A DNA stretch of 64,000 nucleotides from Dechloromonas aromatica (nom. nud.). Lineage in GTDB: Bacteria > Pseudomonadota > Gammaproteobacteria > Burkholderiales > Rhodocyclaceae. Positions 1 to 8,559 of the stretch are shown here, in pieces. The translations under genes were made by a program, and so were the position numbers. Below the pieces are notes generated by a model. It saw only the letters and a list, made by a program, of their open reading frames with translations. It was not told the DNA's origin and ran no database searches. Location of the stretch: positions 1 through 64,000 of the forward strand of contig JAFIHA010000005.1 in assembly GCA_017848965.1 (NCBI GenBank), given 5' to 3'. Numbering within the stretch: the stretch's first letter is position 1; every line of letters starts with the position of its first letter.

Positions 1-265
1 CCGGAGACGGGGAGACCGGAGACGGGGAACGCGGGCGGATCATCGGGGCTCCCTCGGCAGGCGCCGGCGGCGTCGGTACCCAGACGCCGACCATGACCGG
101 CGCCGGCGCTTCGGACGCCAGGCGCAGACGGCTCAAGGGCAGCAGCACGGCGAGATGCAGGGCCAGCATCAGCAGCAGCGCCAGCCCCCGCCGTTGCCGG
201 CGGCTGAGCGCGCGCGCCGACCGGCTCGCGACGGGGCCGGGCAAGGCCAGGGCGGGAAAGCTCAC
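1..265 (-). CDS. TonB-like energy transducer, C-terminal part beyond window edge
   Basis: A minus-strand reading frame starts with GTG at 265 and stays open to the window edge, so only the first 88 codons are visible. The GTG overlaps the TGA of the phytase gene (GTGA), which indicates translational coupling. The protein has a basic N-terminus, one hydrophobic segment at about residues 28-44 (LALLLMLALHLAVLLPL) and then a Pro/Ser/Ala-rich stretch, the usual beginning of a TonB protein: a membrane anchor followed by a periplasm-spanning proline-rich region. The diagnostic C-terminal domain is outside the window. Position directly behind a TonB-dependent receptor and a phytase supports a dedicated TonB. 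The proline-rich part is encoded by a short near-repeat (CCGGAGACGGGGA twice at 1-28). Confidence 0.6.
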   Translation of the reverse strand, partial: MSFPALALPGPVASRSARALSRRQRRGLALLLMLALHLAVLLPLSRLRLASEAPAPVMVGVWVPTPPAPAEGAPMIRPRSPSPVSPSP

Positions 266-2073
266 GGCAGCCCCAGCGCCCGCGCCACGTCCTGCCAGGG
301 CAGGAACTTGAAGTTCTGGGTACCGTCGGGCAGGCGCTTGTAGCCGTCCTGGACGACCAGCATGCCGGCGGCGTAGGGGCCGCCGAGATTGCGCGCGGTG
401 ACTTCCAGGCCGTCGGTCTCGGATACGCCGTCGATCCCTGCCTCGGGATTCAGGCCGATGCGGAAGGCGCCACGGTAGGCATGCGGCGGCTGGGCGTCGA
501 GAACCACGTAGCTGTTGTTGCCCTGGCTCGACGCCACCAGGTAGCTGCCCTTCTCCCCGTGGTAGAGGGCCAGTCCTTCGACGTCGGCGACCAGGCGCCG
601 GCCGACCGCCATCACCCGCACCGGTTCCGCCGCCGCTGCGGCGGACGCCGCCAGGCTCCAGATGCCGACATCCTCCTCGCCGACGAAGAGGCGACCGTGG
701 CGATCGTCGGCGACGCAGCCCTCGGGCTGGCTGGCCAGCCGGAAACGGCGCACCGGCTGGCCAGCATAGACGCCGTCGCGCAGTTCCAGCCGGTACTGGA
801 CGAAACGCCCGTCCTTGTCGTTGGCGATCACCTCCAGCCCGCCTTCGGGCGGCTGGTAGAGGCAGGTGCCGTAGATTTCCCGCAGTTCCGTCGCCACCCG
901 GCCGACGTCGCGCAGCCGTCCGTCGGGGTCGATCTCAAACAGGGCGAGCGCCTTCTCGTCGCGCTGGGTGGCCACCGCCAGGTCCACGACCCGGCCGCCG
1001 AGACGAACCCGCTGCCGCACATCGACGTTGTTCAGGCGGCCGGCTTCGAGCAACTGCTGCTGGCGGCCCTGCAGGTCATAGACCAGCAGACCCTGCTTCT
1101 TGTTGGTGCCGAGCACCCGCGAACGGGCCGGCTCGCTGGGGTGGATCCAGATCGCCGGATCGTCGGCGGCATCGCCCGCGCGGGCGACGCCGTCGGTCTG
1201 CGCCACGGCCTGCAGCACCGGCAGCGACGGGCTGGCCGCCGGCTGGCCTGGCGCCAGCTGCGTCGGCAGCACCCGCCAGCCGTCGCCGTCGCGCAACAGC
1301 AAGCGCTCGCCCCAGACAGCCAGGGCTTCGCCGTCATCGACCTTGAGCCGCGTCGCCGCCCGCCCCTGCCAGAGGTGCAGGCGAGCGCCGCCGGCATCGA
1401 GCAGGGCGACGCCGGCGGGCAAGACAGCCAGCGCGCCGGCACCGCCGGACAGCTTGCCCCACGGCCGGGCGGCCGCCAGCAAGTGCCGCGCCGGCACGCC
1501 CTCGCCCTCGGCGTCGTAGGCCCAGAGGCCGAAGCCGGGCTCGCTGAGAAGCAGGCGCTGGCGCGCATCGTCGCCGCGACAGTGCTCGCTCCCCGGCGGC
1601 AGGGCGAGACGGCGCAGCAGCCGCGGCGTGCCGCCGCTGAGCAGCCACTGCTCGGCCTGGCCGTCCTTGCCGAGCAGGAACAGGTGGTCGTGACGCTGAC
1701 CGTCCCGGTACAGGCACAGTCCATCCAGCGCCAGCGTCGACGACGCAATGCGCTGCGCCACCCGTAGCTGGCCGCGGCCCGCGTCGGCGTCGACGATCAG
1801 CACCTCCTGCGTGTCGGCGTCGAGCACGGCGACCAGCGCCCCCTGCGCCAGCGGCCGGCTGTCGAGATATTCGGCGCGCAGGACCAGCCGCGCCCGTTCC
1901 CGACCGTCGGCATTGCGCAGCACCAGCCCGTCGTCGCCGGCGGTCAGCCACTGGCCGTCGGGCAGGGCGGCAAGCTCCGCCGCCTGCGCCACCGGCGCCG
2001 GCAGGACCGGGGTGGCGCCGGCAAGCTGACTCAGAGCGAGCAGCAGTGCGCCGGCAAACATCTTGTACAACAT
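262..2073 (-). CDS. Beta-propeller phytase (3-phytase) with extra N-terminal propeller-like domain
   Basis: The 603-residue protein begins with a signal peptide (cleavage probable after ...LAGA, about residue 20) and so is exported. Residues about 280-600 carry the hallmark strings of beta-propeller phytases: DDPAIWIHP, VLGTNKKQGLLVYDLQG, GRLNNVDVR, ANDKDGRFVQY, ADVEGLALY and SETDGLEV, which contain the acidic residues that bind Ca2+ and phosphate. Residues 25-270 look like a second, diverged propeller, as in known dual-domain phytases. The enzyme hydrolyses phytate (inositol hexakisphosphate) to lower inositol phosphates and Pi. It lies 54 bp behind the TonB-dependent receptor gene and overlaps the TonB-like gene, forming one operon whose promoter carries a Pho box. 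Confidence 0.93.
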   Translation of the reverse strand: MLYKMFAGALLLALSQLAGATPVLPAPVAQAAELAALPDGQWLTAGDDGLVLRNADGRERARLVLRAEYLDSRPLAQGALVAVLDADTQEVLIVDADAGRGQLRVAQRIASSTLALDGLCLYRDGQRHDHLFLLGKDGQAEQWLLSGGTPRLLRRLALPPGSEHCRGDDARQRLLLSEPGFGLWAYDAEGEGVPARHLLAAARPWGKLSGGAGALAVLPAGVALLDAGGARLHLWQGRAATRLKVDDGEALAVWGERLLLRDGDGWRVLPTQLAPGQPAASPSLPVLQAVAQTDGVARAGDAADDPAIWIHPSEPARSRVLGTNKKQGLLVYDLQGRQQQLLEAGRLNNVDVRQRVRLGGRVVDLAVATQRDEKALALFEIDPDGRLRDVGRVATELREIYGTCLYQPPEGGLEVIANDKDGRFVQYRLELRDGVYAGQPVRRFRLASQPEGCVADDRHGRLFVGEEDVGIWSLAASAAAAAEPVRVMAVGRRLVADVEGLALYHGEKGSYLVASSQGNNSYVVLDAQPPHAYRGAFRIGLNPEAGIDGVSETDGLEVTARNLGGPYAAGMLVVQDGYKRLPDGTQNFKFLPWQDVARALGLP

Positions 2074-2127
2074 CGTTTTCTCCTTCGCCCCACCGGCTGG
2101 CGGGGCGATTGCGGTTCAGCTTCGAGT

Positions 2128-4626
2128 TCAGAAGGTAGCGAGCTTCAGGCCCAGGCGGAAGGTGCGCCCGTAACTTTCGTACTGGGCGTTGCGCGAGCGG
2201 CTGCCGGCATAGGTGTAGTACTTCTCGTCGCCCAGGTTGAGCGCCTCGAACACCACCTGCAACTGGCGCGAGACCTGATAGCGGGCGGAGAAATCGTACT
2301 GGGTCTGGGCATCGACGTAGATGTCCTTGCTGGCGTCGGTCAGGTCGGAAACCTCGAGCAGGTAGCGGGACTTGTGGTTGGCCGCCAGACGCAGGTTCCA
2401 GGGGCCATTTTCCCAACCGAGGGTGAGGTTGAAGGTCCGCTTGGACTGGCTGGGCAGCGGGATGTGGCGGGAAACGCCGAGGCCTTCGATGCCGGCACGC
2501 GACGTGGTGAAGGTGGCGTTGGCCGCCAGCAGCAGGCCGTTCCAGGGCGCGGGCAATTGGCTGAAGCGCTGCGAGTAGGCGAGTTCCATGCCGCTGACGG
2601 TGGCCTTGTCGCCGTTGGCGTAAGTGATCGCCTCGTCGAAGGCGGCCCAGGCGCCAGTGCCGGCCAGGTCGGTGGTGTAGGCGAAATTCTTGATCTTCTT
2701 GTGGAAGGCGTAGGCCGAGACGACGCCGGCATAGCCGAGGCGGCGCTCGATGCCGAGGTCGAAATTGGCCGCCTTCATCGGCTTCAGCAGCGGATTGCCG
2801 AACTCGGCCTCGTCGCCGTCGATGACGACGCCTGGCGCCAGTTGCCCGAAGCTCGGACGGACCACGGCATTGCTCCAGGCGGCGCGGATCGTCGTCGCGT
2901 CGTCGAGGTCGCGACGCAGGTGCAGCGAGGGCAGCCAGTCGTCATAGCTGGTACTGGACTTGGTCGCGCTGAACACGCCGTTGTCGACCTTGGTCCCCTC
3001 GGCCCGGAAGCGGGTGCCCTCATAGCGGACCCCGGCCAGGATGCGCCACAGGCCAAGGCTGTAGGTGTTCTGCACATAGGCCGCGTTGATGTTCTCGTGC
3101 ATGGTGAAGTCGTTGATGCGGGACTCCTCATCGTCGAGGTAGCCGGCGGCGGTGAGATCGCCGATGCTGCCGACCAGCGAGCGGATCGCCGAGCGGCTGA
3201 TCCCGGGCCCGAAACTGCCCCAGGGATAACTGACGCTGCCCGACGCGTAGCCGTCGGCGATGGTCGGATTGCCGAAATCGCCGCCGTCGATCTCCCAGGC
3301 GGTAAGTTCATTGGTCTTCTTGCGCCGGCTGAGCTTGGCGCCGAACTTGAGTTCGTTGTCGCCGCCCCACATCTTGTAGTTGTGGCTGAGGTCGAGGCGG
3401 GCGTTGTGTTCGCGGTCGCGGGTCAGTTGATCCTCGACGGCGATTTCGTCGAGTTCGTAATCGCCCGCCGTGTTGATCGCGCTGCCGCCCAGCAGACGCG
3501 GCTTGCTGCGGCTGCTGTAGCCGACGCTGTAGGTGTTGCCCGAGGCGAAGGTGGCGTTGATCCCCTTCGGCGTTTCCTGCTCGGCCCGGCTGGCGCCGAC
3601 CGCCGCCGCCAGTTTCCAGTTGTTGGCGAGTTTCTGCTCGGTGCCGAGGACCAACGAGAAGATCCGGTGCTCCTCCTCGCGCGCTTTCAGCTCCCGCTCG
3701 GATTCCGCATCGCCGAGCACGCCGGGGGACATCGGATCGTCGAATTCGACGATGTGGGCCTGACGGATTTCGTCGTCGGCGTAACGACTGTACAGGGTGC
3801 GCAGGTAATAGCTGCTGTCGCTATCCGGCCGGTAATCAAGGTTGAAGACGGCGCCCTGGCGTTCCCGGGTGATCGTGTAGTCGCGCCGCTCGAATTCCTC
3901 AAGTTGATTGCCGTCCCAGGCGCCGCCGGTTTCCACGTTGTTCGAGCCGAACTTGCGCTTGGCCGAGGAAAGGCCGAAGGCGACCCCCAGTTTGCCGTCC
4001 ATGAAGAGATTGCTCCAGGCGCCGGCAAACCACGGACTGGTCTGCTCGACGTTGCTGTCGTAGCTGGCGCCGCCTTCCAGCGAATAGAACATGCCCTTGT
4101 GGTCGAAAGCGGAAATGGTCTTGACCTCGATCGTGCCGCCGATCGAATTGGCGTCCTGGTCCGGCGTCAGCGACTTGCTCACTTCAAGGGAACGGATCAG
4201 GCCGGCCGGCAGGACATCGAGCGCCACCGCCCGGGTGTCGCTTTCCGGCGCCGGCACCAGCGAACCGTTGATGGTGACGCTGTTCAGTTCCGGTCCCAGG
4301 CCGCGTACCCGCACGTAACGCCCCTCGCCCTGATCGCGCTCGACCGACAGGCCGGGAATCCGCTGCAGGGCTTCGGCGGCGTTGCTGTCCGGCAACTGGC
4401 CGATGGCGTCGGCGTGCACCACGCTGACGATGTTGTCGGCCATCTGCTGCACATCCAGCGCGCTGTCCATGCTGGCCGCCTGCCCGGTCACCAGGACTTC
4501 CTGCATCACCGGCACGGCTTCCTGGGCGATGGCCGGAGCGGCCAGCGCCAGCCCGATCGCCAGCGCGATCGTCCGCGGCCGCCAGTCCGCCGGTCCGGCA
4601 TTCACTGCATTGACTTTCCTGTACAT
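2128..4626 (-). CDS. TonB-dependent outer-membrane receptor, probably for phytate or inositol phosphates
   Basis: This 832-residue protein has a signal peptide ending about residue 35 (PAIAQ), a TonB-box-like EVLVTGQ at about 44-50, a plug domain (DSNAAEALQRIPGLSVERD, RVRGLGPELNSVTING, DANSIGGTIEVKT) and a long C-terminal beta-barrel ending in Phe, as expected for an outer-membrane barrel. It resembles the large TonB-dependent receptors with a plug of the TIGR01782 type. The ligand is inferred from the next gene, a beta-propeller phytase; phytases of this class often sit beside TonB-dependent receptors. It is the first gene of a receptor-phytase-TonB operon. AGGAAG lies just upstream of the start codon. 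Confidence 0.9.
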   Translation of the reverse strand: MYRKVNAVNAGPADWRPRTIALAIGLALAAPAIAQEAVPVMQEVLVTGQAASMDSALDVQQMADNIVSVVHADAIGQLPDSNAAEALQRIPGLSVERDQGEGRYVRVRGLGPELNSVTINGSLVPAPESDTRAVALDVLPAGLIRSLEVSKSLTPDQDANSIGGTIEVKTISAFDHKGMFYSLEGGASYDSNVEQTSPWFAGAWSNLFMDGKLGVAFGLSSAKRKFGSNNVETGGAWDGNQLEEFERRDYTITRERQGAVFNLDYRPDSDSSYYLRTLYSRYADDEIRQAHIVEFDDPMSPGVLGDAESERELKAREEEHRIFSLVLGTEQKLANNWKLAAAVGASRAEQETPKGINATFASGNTYSVGYSSRSKPRLLGGSAINTAGDYELDEIAVEDQLTRDREHNARLDLSHNYKMWGGDNELKFGAKLSRRKKTNELTAWEIDGGDFGNPTIADGYASGSVSYPWGSFGPGISRSAIRSLVGSIGDLTAAGYLDDEESRINDFTMHENINAAYVQNTYSLGLWRILAGVRYEGTRFRAEGTKVDNGVFSATKSSTSYDDWLPSLHLRRDLDDATTIRAAWSNAVVRPSFGQLAPGVVIDGDEAEFGNPLLKPMKAANFDLGIERRLGYAGVVSAYAFHKKIKNFAYTTDLAGTGAWAAFDEAITYANGDKATVSGMELAYSQRFSQLPAPWNGLLLAANATFTTSRAGIEGLGVSRHIPLPSQSKRTFNLTLGWENGPWNLRLAANHKSRYLLEVSDLTDASKDIYVDAQTQYDFSARYQVSRQLQVVFEALNLGDEKYYTYAGSRSRNAQYESYGRTFRLGLKLATF

Positions 4627-4662
4627 CTTCCTGCTCCCCGTTGATATGTCAGAACGGAGCGC

Positions 4663-4696
4663 AGGCTAGGCGGCCAAGATTGCAAATCCGTGACAA
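4663..4696 (-). promoter_or_regulatory. Pho box and -10 of the receptor-phytase-TonB operon
   Basis: Read on the minus strand, the half-sites TTGTCACGG and TTGCAATC are 11 bp apart (plus positions 4679-4696), and TAGCCT (4663-4668) starts 26 bp after the first G. The pstS, arsR and 4961 promoters have the same layout. The second half-site is the weaker one. PhoB normally binds such direct repeats in place of a -35 element. Confidence 0.6.
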
Positions 4697-4898
4697 GCCC
4701 AAGCACGAAAATTTAAAAATCAATGACTTAGATAGCACCTCAGGAAAAACTGAGCCGTTTCGCCTTGCCCCAGCGACAGCCCCGAAGCGTCGATCCGCTG
4801 CCCCGGCATGCCGCGCCGGCAGGCGAATGCCCGGCGCCCGGCGCCAGAACCCCGCCTCCTTGAGCCGATTTCACCCCCTCCCGCCCGATCCGCCGCCC

Positions 4899-4931
4899 TG
4901 CAACCGGGCTGTCACACGACCTGCCTAGCAT
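4899..4931 (+). promoter_or_regulatory. Pho box and -10 of the GGDEF/AraC gene pair
   Basis: On the plus strand TGCAACCGGGC and TGTCACACGAC form two 11-bp units, followed by CC and TAGCAT (4926-4931). The -10 again starts 26 bp after the first G. The predicted transcript would start near 4938, about 23 nt before the ATG at 4961. The 334-bp gap 4627-4960 holds this promoter, the divergent receptor promoter and an A/T-rich patch at 4707-4735. Confidence 0.55.
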
Positions 4932-4960
4932 GATGGTTTTCCCGAGCGCCACCATCCGCC

Positions 4961-5863
4961 ATGCACCTACCCTATCGCCATGCCCTGATCGCCATGTTCC
5001 TGGTCGCCGGCGCCTGCCTGTTGCTCTACGGCAGTCTCGGCCAGGCCAAGCCGATGGCCATCTGGAACTGGATGGACATCGTCGGCGAAGGCGGCACCGC
5101 GTTGATGTCGGCCCTGTGGGCGCTGCTCATCCTGGGCAGCCGACCCGGCGGCCGGGTCACGCTGCTGCTCGCTGGCGGCCTGTCGGCGATCATGCTCGGC
5201 GCCTGGGTCGATTGCCTCGACGAATTCTTCAGCATCCCCGACCAGCAGCTCTGGGACAACTGGCTGGAATCGCTGCTCACCCCCGGCGGCATGCTGACCC
5301 TGACCCTGGGGCTGTATTTCTGGCGCCAGGAACAGTGGTCGCTCAACGAGCACATGCAGAAACGCGAGCGCCTGTTCCGCGAACACCGCTCCTTCGACCG
5401 CATCACCCAGCTGGCCAACGCCGATTACCTGCGCCGCCAGCTGCGTCTCGAACAAGAACGCCACCCTGGTGAAAGCGCACTGATCCTGCTCGACGTCGAT
5501 GACTTCCACCTGATCAACCGGGAGCAGGGCCAGCAGGAGGGTAACCGCCTGCTGCAGGCGATCAGCCATCTGCTGCTGCTCAACCTGCGCCCACAGGACC
5601 TGCTCTGCCGCTATGCCGGCGACCGCTACGCCATCCTGCTGCCGGCAGCCAGCGCGGCAACCGCCGCCGCCATCGCCCGCCAGCTGCAACAGGCAGTGCG
5701 CGGCCTCGCCCACCATACCCGCGACGGCACCCGGCTACGCCTCTCCGCCCGGGTCGCCTGGGCTTCGCTGGAGGCGGATACCGACGCCCTGCTCAGCCGG
5801 CTCGACCGGGCGCTGGAGGGCGAACCGGCGATCCCGGAGGGCGGGCCGGCGGTCGCCGTGTGA
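4961..5863 (+). CDS. Membrane protein with degenerate GGDEF domain
   Basis: The 300-residue protein has three or four hydrophobic segments in residues 8-125 and a C-terminal GGDEF-type domain at about 145-290. The substrate/Mg-binding stretch is recognisable (LILLDVDDFHLINREQG), but the signature loop reads RYAGDRYAI, with AGDRY in place of GGDEF. The catalytic glycine and glutamate are missing, so diguanylate cyclase activity is unlikely; the domain probably acts as a sensor, a GTP-binding or c-di-GMP-related regulatory module, or a protein-interaction domain. No good Shine-Dalgarno sequence precedes the ATG. The gene ends 4 bp before the AraC gene, and the shared promoter has a Pho-box-like element. 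Confidence 0.8.
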   Translation: MHLPYRHALIAMFLVAGACLLLYGSLGQAKPMAIWNWMDIVGEGGTALMSALWALLILGSRPGGRVTLLLAGGLSAIMLGAWVDCLDEFFSIPDQQLWDNWLESLLTPGGMLTLTLGLYFWRQEQWSLNEHMQKRERLFREHRSFDRITQLANADYLRRQLRLEQERHPGESALILLDVDDFHLINREQGQQEGNRLLQAISHLLLLNLRPQDLLCRYAGDRYAILLPAASAATAAAIARQLQQAVRGLAHHTRDGTRLRLSARVAWASLEADTDALLSRLDRALEGEPAIPEGGPAVAV

Positions 5864-5867
5864 CGTC

Positions 5868-6896
5868 ATGCACTGCTATCAACTGCACAGTCCCTGCATT
5901 CCCGCTGCCTACCAGCCCGCCCTCACCCTGGAATTCGCCCGCAACCAGGAGCTCGACTACCGCGATCTGCTGCCCGGCACGGGGCTGACGGCGGCCGATC
6001 TGGCCGCCCAGTCGCTGACCCCGGCCGGCTATCTGCGCCTGCTGCACAACCTGGCGACGGCCCTGCCCGACGGCGACACCGCCTTCCTGCTCGGCCAGAC
6101 CCTGTTGCCGGGCCACCAGGGACCGATCAGCCACGCCCTGCTGCAGGCGCGCAACCTGGGCCAGGCACTGGAACTGCTGCTGCGTTACCAGGCCTGGCTC
6201 AGCCCCCTGCTGGCGCCGCACCTGATGCGCCAGGGGGAGCAGACCCTGCTCTACTGGACCGACAGTTGCGTCAGCGCCCGGCAGCGGACTTTCCTGGTCG
6301 AAATGATGATGGCGGCGGTCAGCGGCATGGCGCGCTGGCTGAGCGGCCAGCGTCTGCCCTGGCAATACAGCTTCAACCGCACCCGCCCCGCCCATCCCGA
6401 GCAATACGCGGTGCATCTGGGCAGTCAGGTGCAGTTCAACGCCTATCTGGACGCCATGGCCATCGCCAGCCACTGGCTGGAGCAGCCCTGGCCGCGCGGC
6501 AGCGAGATGGGCGTGCAGATGGCGCTGGCGGCGGCGGAACGGGAGATCGGCCAGCAACCCCGGCGCAGCCTGCTGGCCGCAGTCTATGATTACCTGCACG
6601 AACATATCCGCCAGTCGCCCAGCCTCGAACAATGCAGCGCCGCGCTGGGCACCAGTCCGGCGACGCTGAAACGCCACCTCGCCGCCCATGACACCCACTT
6701 TCAGGCGGAACTGGACCAGGTGCGCACCCACGTCACGCTGGAACTGATCCACAACCGCGGCTACAGCAACGAACAGATCGCCACCCACCTCGGCTTTCAC
6801 GACGCCAACAATTTCCGTCGCTCCTTCAAGCGCTGGACCGGACTGACGCCGTCGGTCTTCCGCAGCCATCTGTTTCAACTGCAAGCCAGCGAATAA
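5868..6896 (+). CDS. AraC-family transcriptional regulator
   Basis: The open frame extends upstream, but the ATG at 5868 (MHCYQLHSPC) is chosen because it follows the preceding stop by 4 bp; it gives 342 residues. Residues about 20-200 match the Arabinose_bd_2 type N-terminal domain found in OruR/ArgR-like AraC regulators. Residues about 245-335 contain the two helix-turn-helix motifs (SPSLEQCSAALGTSPATLKR and GYSNEQIATHLGFHDANNFR) and the closing FKRWTGLTPSVFR. It probably forms an operon with the degenerate GGDEF gene. The ligand and targets cannot be read from the sequence; phosphate starvation control is suggested by the shared promoter. Confidence 0.88.
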   Translation: MHCYQLHSPCIPAAYQPALTLEFARNQELDYRDLLPGTGLTAADLAAQSLTPAGYLRLLHNLATALPDGDTAFLLGQTLLPGHQGPISHALLQARNLGQALELLLRYQAWLSPLLAPHLMRQGEQTLLYWTDSCVSARQRTFLVEMMMAAVSGMARWLSGQRLPWQYSFNRTRPAHPEQYAVHLGSQVQFNAYLDAMAIASHWLEQPWPRGSEMGVQMALAAAEREIGQQPRRSLLAAVYDYLHEHIRQSPSLEQCSAALGTSPATLKRHLAAHDTHFQAELDQVRTHVTLELIHNRGYSNEQIATHLGFHDANNFRRSFKRWTGLTPSVFRSHLFQLQASE

Positions 6897-6900
6897 GCGC

Positions 6901-8025
6901 TCAGCCCGCCAACGCCTCGCGCACCGCCCGCTCGAAACTGGCGACGACGTCCGGCCAGCCGCGCGGCAGCATCGCCATGCGCGCCTGCTCACCCATCCGG
7001 CGCAGGCGTTCGCCGTCTTCCAGCGCCCACAACGCCGCCTCGACGAAGGCCCTTTCGTCGCCCGGGGCGACGACGCGGCCGTTGTCGCCATCAGCCACCA
7101 GCTCGGCCGCCGCCGCGCTGCGGTAGGCGACCACCGGCACGCCACTGGCCATCGCCTCCGCCACCACGTTGCCGTAGGTCTCGCTGAGACTGGGAAAGAG
7201 GAAGAGGTCGGCGCTCGCGAAATGCGCCGCCAGGTCCTCGCCGGTGCGCATGCCGGCGAAGTACTGATCCGGGTGATCTTGCTCCAGCTTGCGCGCCGAC
7301 GGCCCGTCGCCGACCCACACCAGGCGCGCCGCCGGATGCCAGACCTGAAGCGCGGCAAAGCATTTCTCGACCAGCGCCAGATTCTTCTCCGGGGCCAGCC
7401 GGCCAACGTAGAGGCAGACCGGCCCCGCGCCGTCCGCCCCCCAGCGCGTGCGCAGTTCGTTGCTGCGCCGGGCGGGGTCGAAGAGCACGGTATCGACGCC
7501 GCGACCGACGACGCGCACGCCGGGCACGCCCTCGCCAGCCAGTTCGGCGGCGAGCGCCGCGGTCGGCACCAGCGTCGCCCGCGTCCGCCGGTGCAGCATG
7601 CGCAGATAGGCCGCCACCGCCGGGCGCAGCCAGCCGATGCCGTAATGCACGCTGTAGCGGTCGAAATTGGTATGGAAGCCGGAAGTCACCGGGATCCCCA
7701 GGCGGCGCGCGGCGGCCACCGCCGACCAGCCGAGCGGCCCCTCGGTGACCACGTGCACCAGGTCCGGCCGCCGTTGCCGCCAGCGCCGGCGCAGGGCGCC
7801 ACCGGCTGGCAGGCCGAACTGCAGGCCGGGATAACCGGGCAGCGCGACACCGGCGAACGGCACATCGTGCTCGCCCCCGGCATCCGCCGCGCCCTGGCGC
7901 GGCCGCAGCACCTCGACCCGATGGCCGCGCTGACGCATGCCATCGACCAGGCGGCCGACGGTCATCGCCACGCCGTTGACTTCCGGCGGATAGGTTTCGG
8001 TGACGAAGGCGATATCCAGTTTCAT
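6901..8025 (-). CDS. GT4-family glycosyltransferase (MgtA/DgtA-like)
   Basis: The start at 8025 (MKLDIAFVTETYPPEVNGVA) overlaps the dgkA stop as ATGA and gives 374 residues; the longer open frame upstream is dgkA read in another frame. The N-terminal acceptor domain has the NGVA signature. The C-terminal donor domain carries YVGRLAPEKNL, VWVGDGPSARKLE and the E-x7-E region (FPSLSETYGNVVAEAMASG), typical of retaining GT4 enzymes. Close relatives transfer mannose, glucose or glucuronate to lipid acceptors including diacylglycerol. Coupling to diacylglycerol kinase suggests a lipid acceptor; sugar and acceptor are inferred. It may complement the second GT4 gene at 9482. Confidence 0.88.
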   Translation of the reverse strand: MKLDIAFVTETYPPEVNGVAMTVGRLVDGMRQRGHRVEVLRPRQGAADAGGEHDVPFAGVALPGYPGLQFGLPAGGALRRRWRQRRPDLVHVVTEGPLGWSAVAAARRLGIPVTSGFHTNFDRYSVHYGIGWLRPAVAAYLRMLHRRTRATLVPTAALAAELAGEGVPGVRVVGRGVDTVLFDPARRSNELRTRWGADGAGPVCLYVGRLAPEKNLALVEKCFAALQVWHPAARLVWVGDGPSARKLEQDHPDQYFAGMRTGEDLAAHFASADLFLFPSLSETYGNVVAEAMASGVPVVAYRSAAAAELVADGDNGRVVAPGDERAFVEAALWALEDGERLRRMGEQARMAMLPRGWPDVVASFERAVREALAG

Positions 8026-8438
8026 AGCTTCTCCAGCAGGACGCCAGTCCAGACCACGACGACCTGGCACAGCGAGACGAACACGGCGGCGCTGCCGATA
8101 TCCTTGGCGCGCTTGGCCAGCCGGTGGTTCTCCAGGCCGACGCGGTCGACCACCGCCTCGATCGCCGAATTGAGCAATTCGACGACCAGCACCAGCAGCA
8201 GGCTGGCGATCAGCAACGCGGTGGCCAGCCAGCCGACCGGCAGCCACAGCGCCAACGGAATCAGCAGCAGGGCCAGCCAGCTTTCCTGGCGGAAGGCGTC
8301 TTCGCACAGGTAGGCGGCGCGCAGGCCGTCGAGCGAATAACGGAAGGCATTCCAGACCCGGCGCAGGCCGGTCTTGCCCTTGAACGGCGATTCGTTGGCG
8401 GGGTCGAGTCCGAGTTCCTCGGGCAGTGGTCGTCGCAT
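8022..8438 (-). CDS. dgkA: Diacylglycerol kinase
   Basis: The 138-residue inner-membrane protein matches the small trimeric DgkA family. It has an amphipathic N-terminus (FRYSLDGLRAAYLCEDAFRQE), three transmembrane segments, and the active-site region VVELLNSAIEAVVDRVGLE followed by RAKDIGSAAVF. It phosphorylates diacylglycerol to phosphatidate with ATP. The stop overlaps the start of the GT4 glycosyltransferase, so both enzymes that can consume diacylglycerol are translated together. That fits with the PlcP-type lipase 3 kb away, which would produce diacylglycerol. Confidence 0.95.
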   Translation of the reverse strand: MRRPLPEELGLDPANESPFKGKTGLRRVWNAFRYSLDGLRAAYLCEDAFRQESWLALLLIPLALWLPVGWLATALLIASLLLVLVVELLNSAIEAVVDRVGLENHRLAKRAKDIGSAAVFVSLCQVVVVWTGVLLEKL

Positions 8439-8488
8439 CGCAAGTTCCCTGAAATGCGACCAAGGTAATCGGCCCGCGCTAAGCTTTC

Positions 8489-8506
8489 ATGACAGCCGCC
8501 GGTCAT
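8489..8506. promoter_or_regulatory. Inverted repeat ATGAC-N8-GTCAT between divergent dgkA and MaoC-like gene
   Basis: ATGAC at 8489-8493 and GTCAT at 8502-8506 form an inverted repeat in the 121-bp divergent region. Each arm resembles a Pho half-site, but no direct 11-bp partner and correctly spaced -10 accompany it as at the pstS-type promoters. It could be an operator of another regulator or a degenerate Pho site. Confidence 0.3.
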
Positions 8507-8559
8507 CAGGAAATTGGGCGATACTGGCACACCCCGCCGCCCTCCCGAGAGCCCCGACC

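Noticed and set aside
1..28. Tandem repeat CCGGAGACGGGGA at the left edge
   Set aside because: Two copies only and in frame within the proline-rich part of a TonB-like gene; no sign of a larger repeat array.
2374..4644. Long plus-strand open frame (756 codons) opposite the TonB-dependent receptor
   Set aside because: Translation is low-complexity with no domains and mirrors the codon bias of the receptor gene; high G+C makes long antisense frames common.
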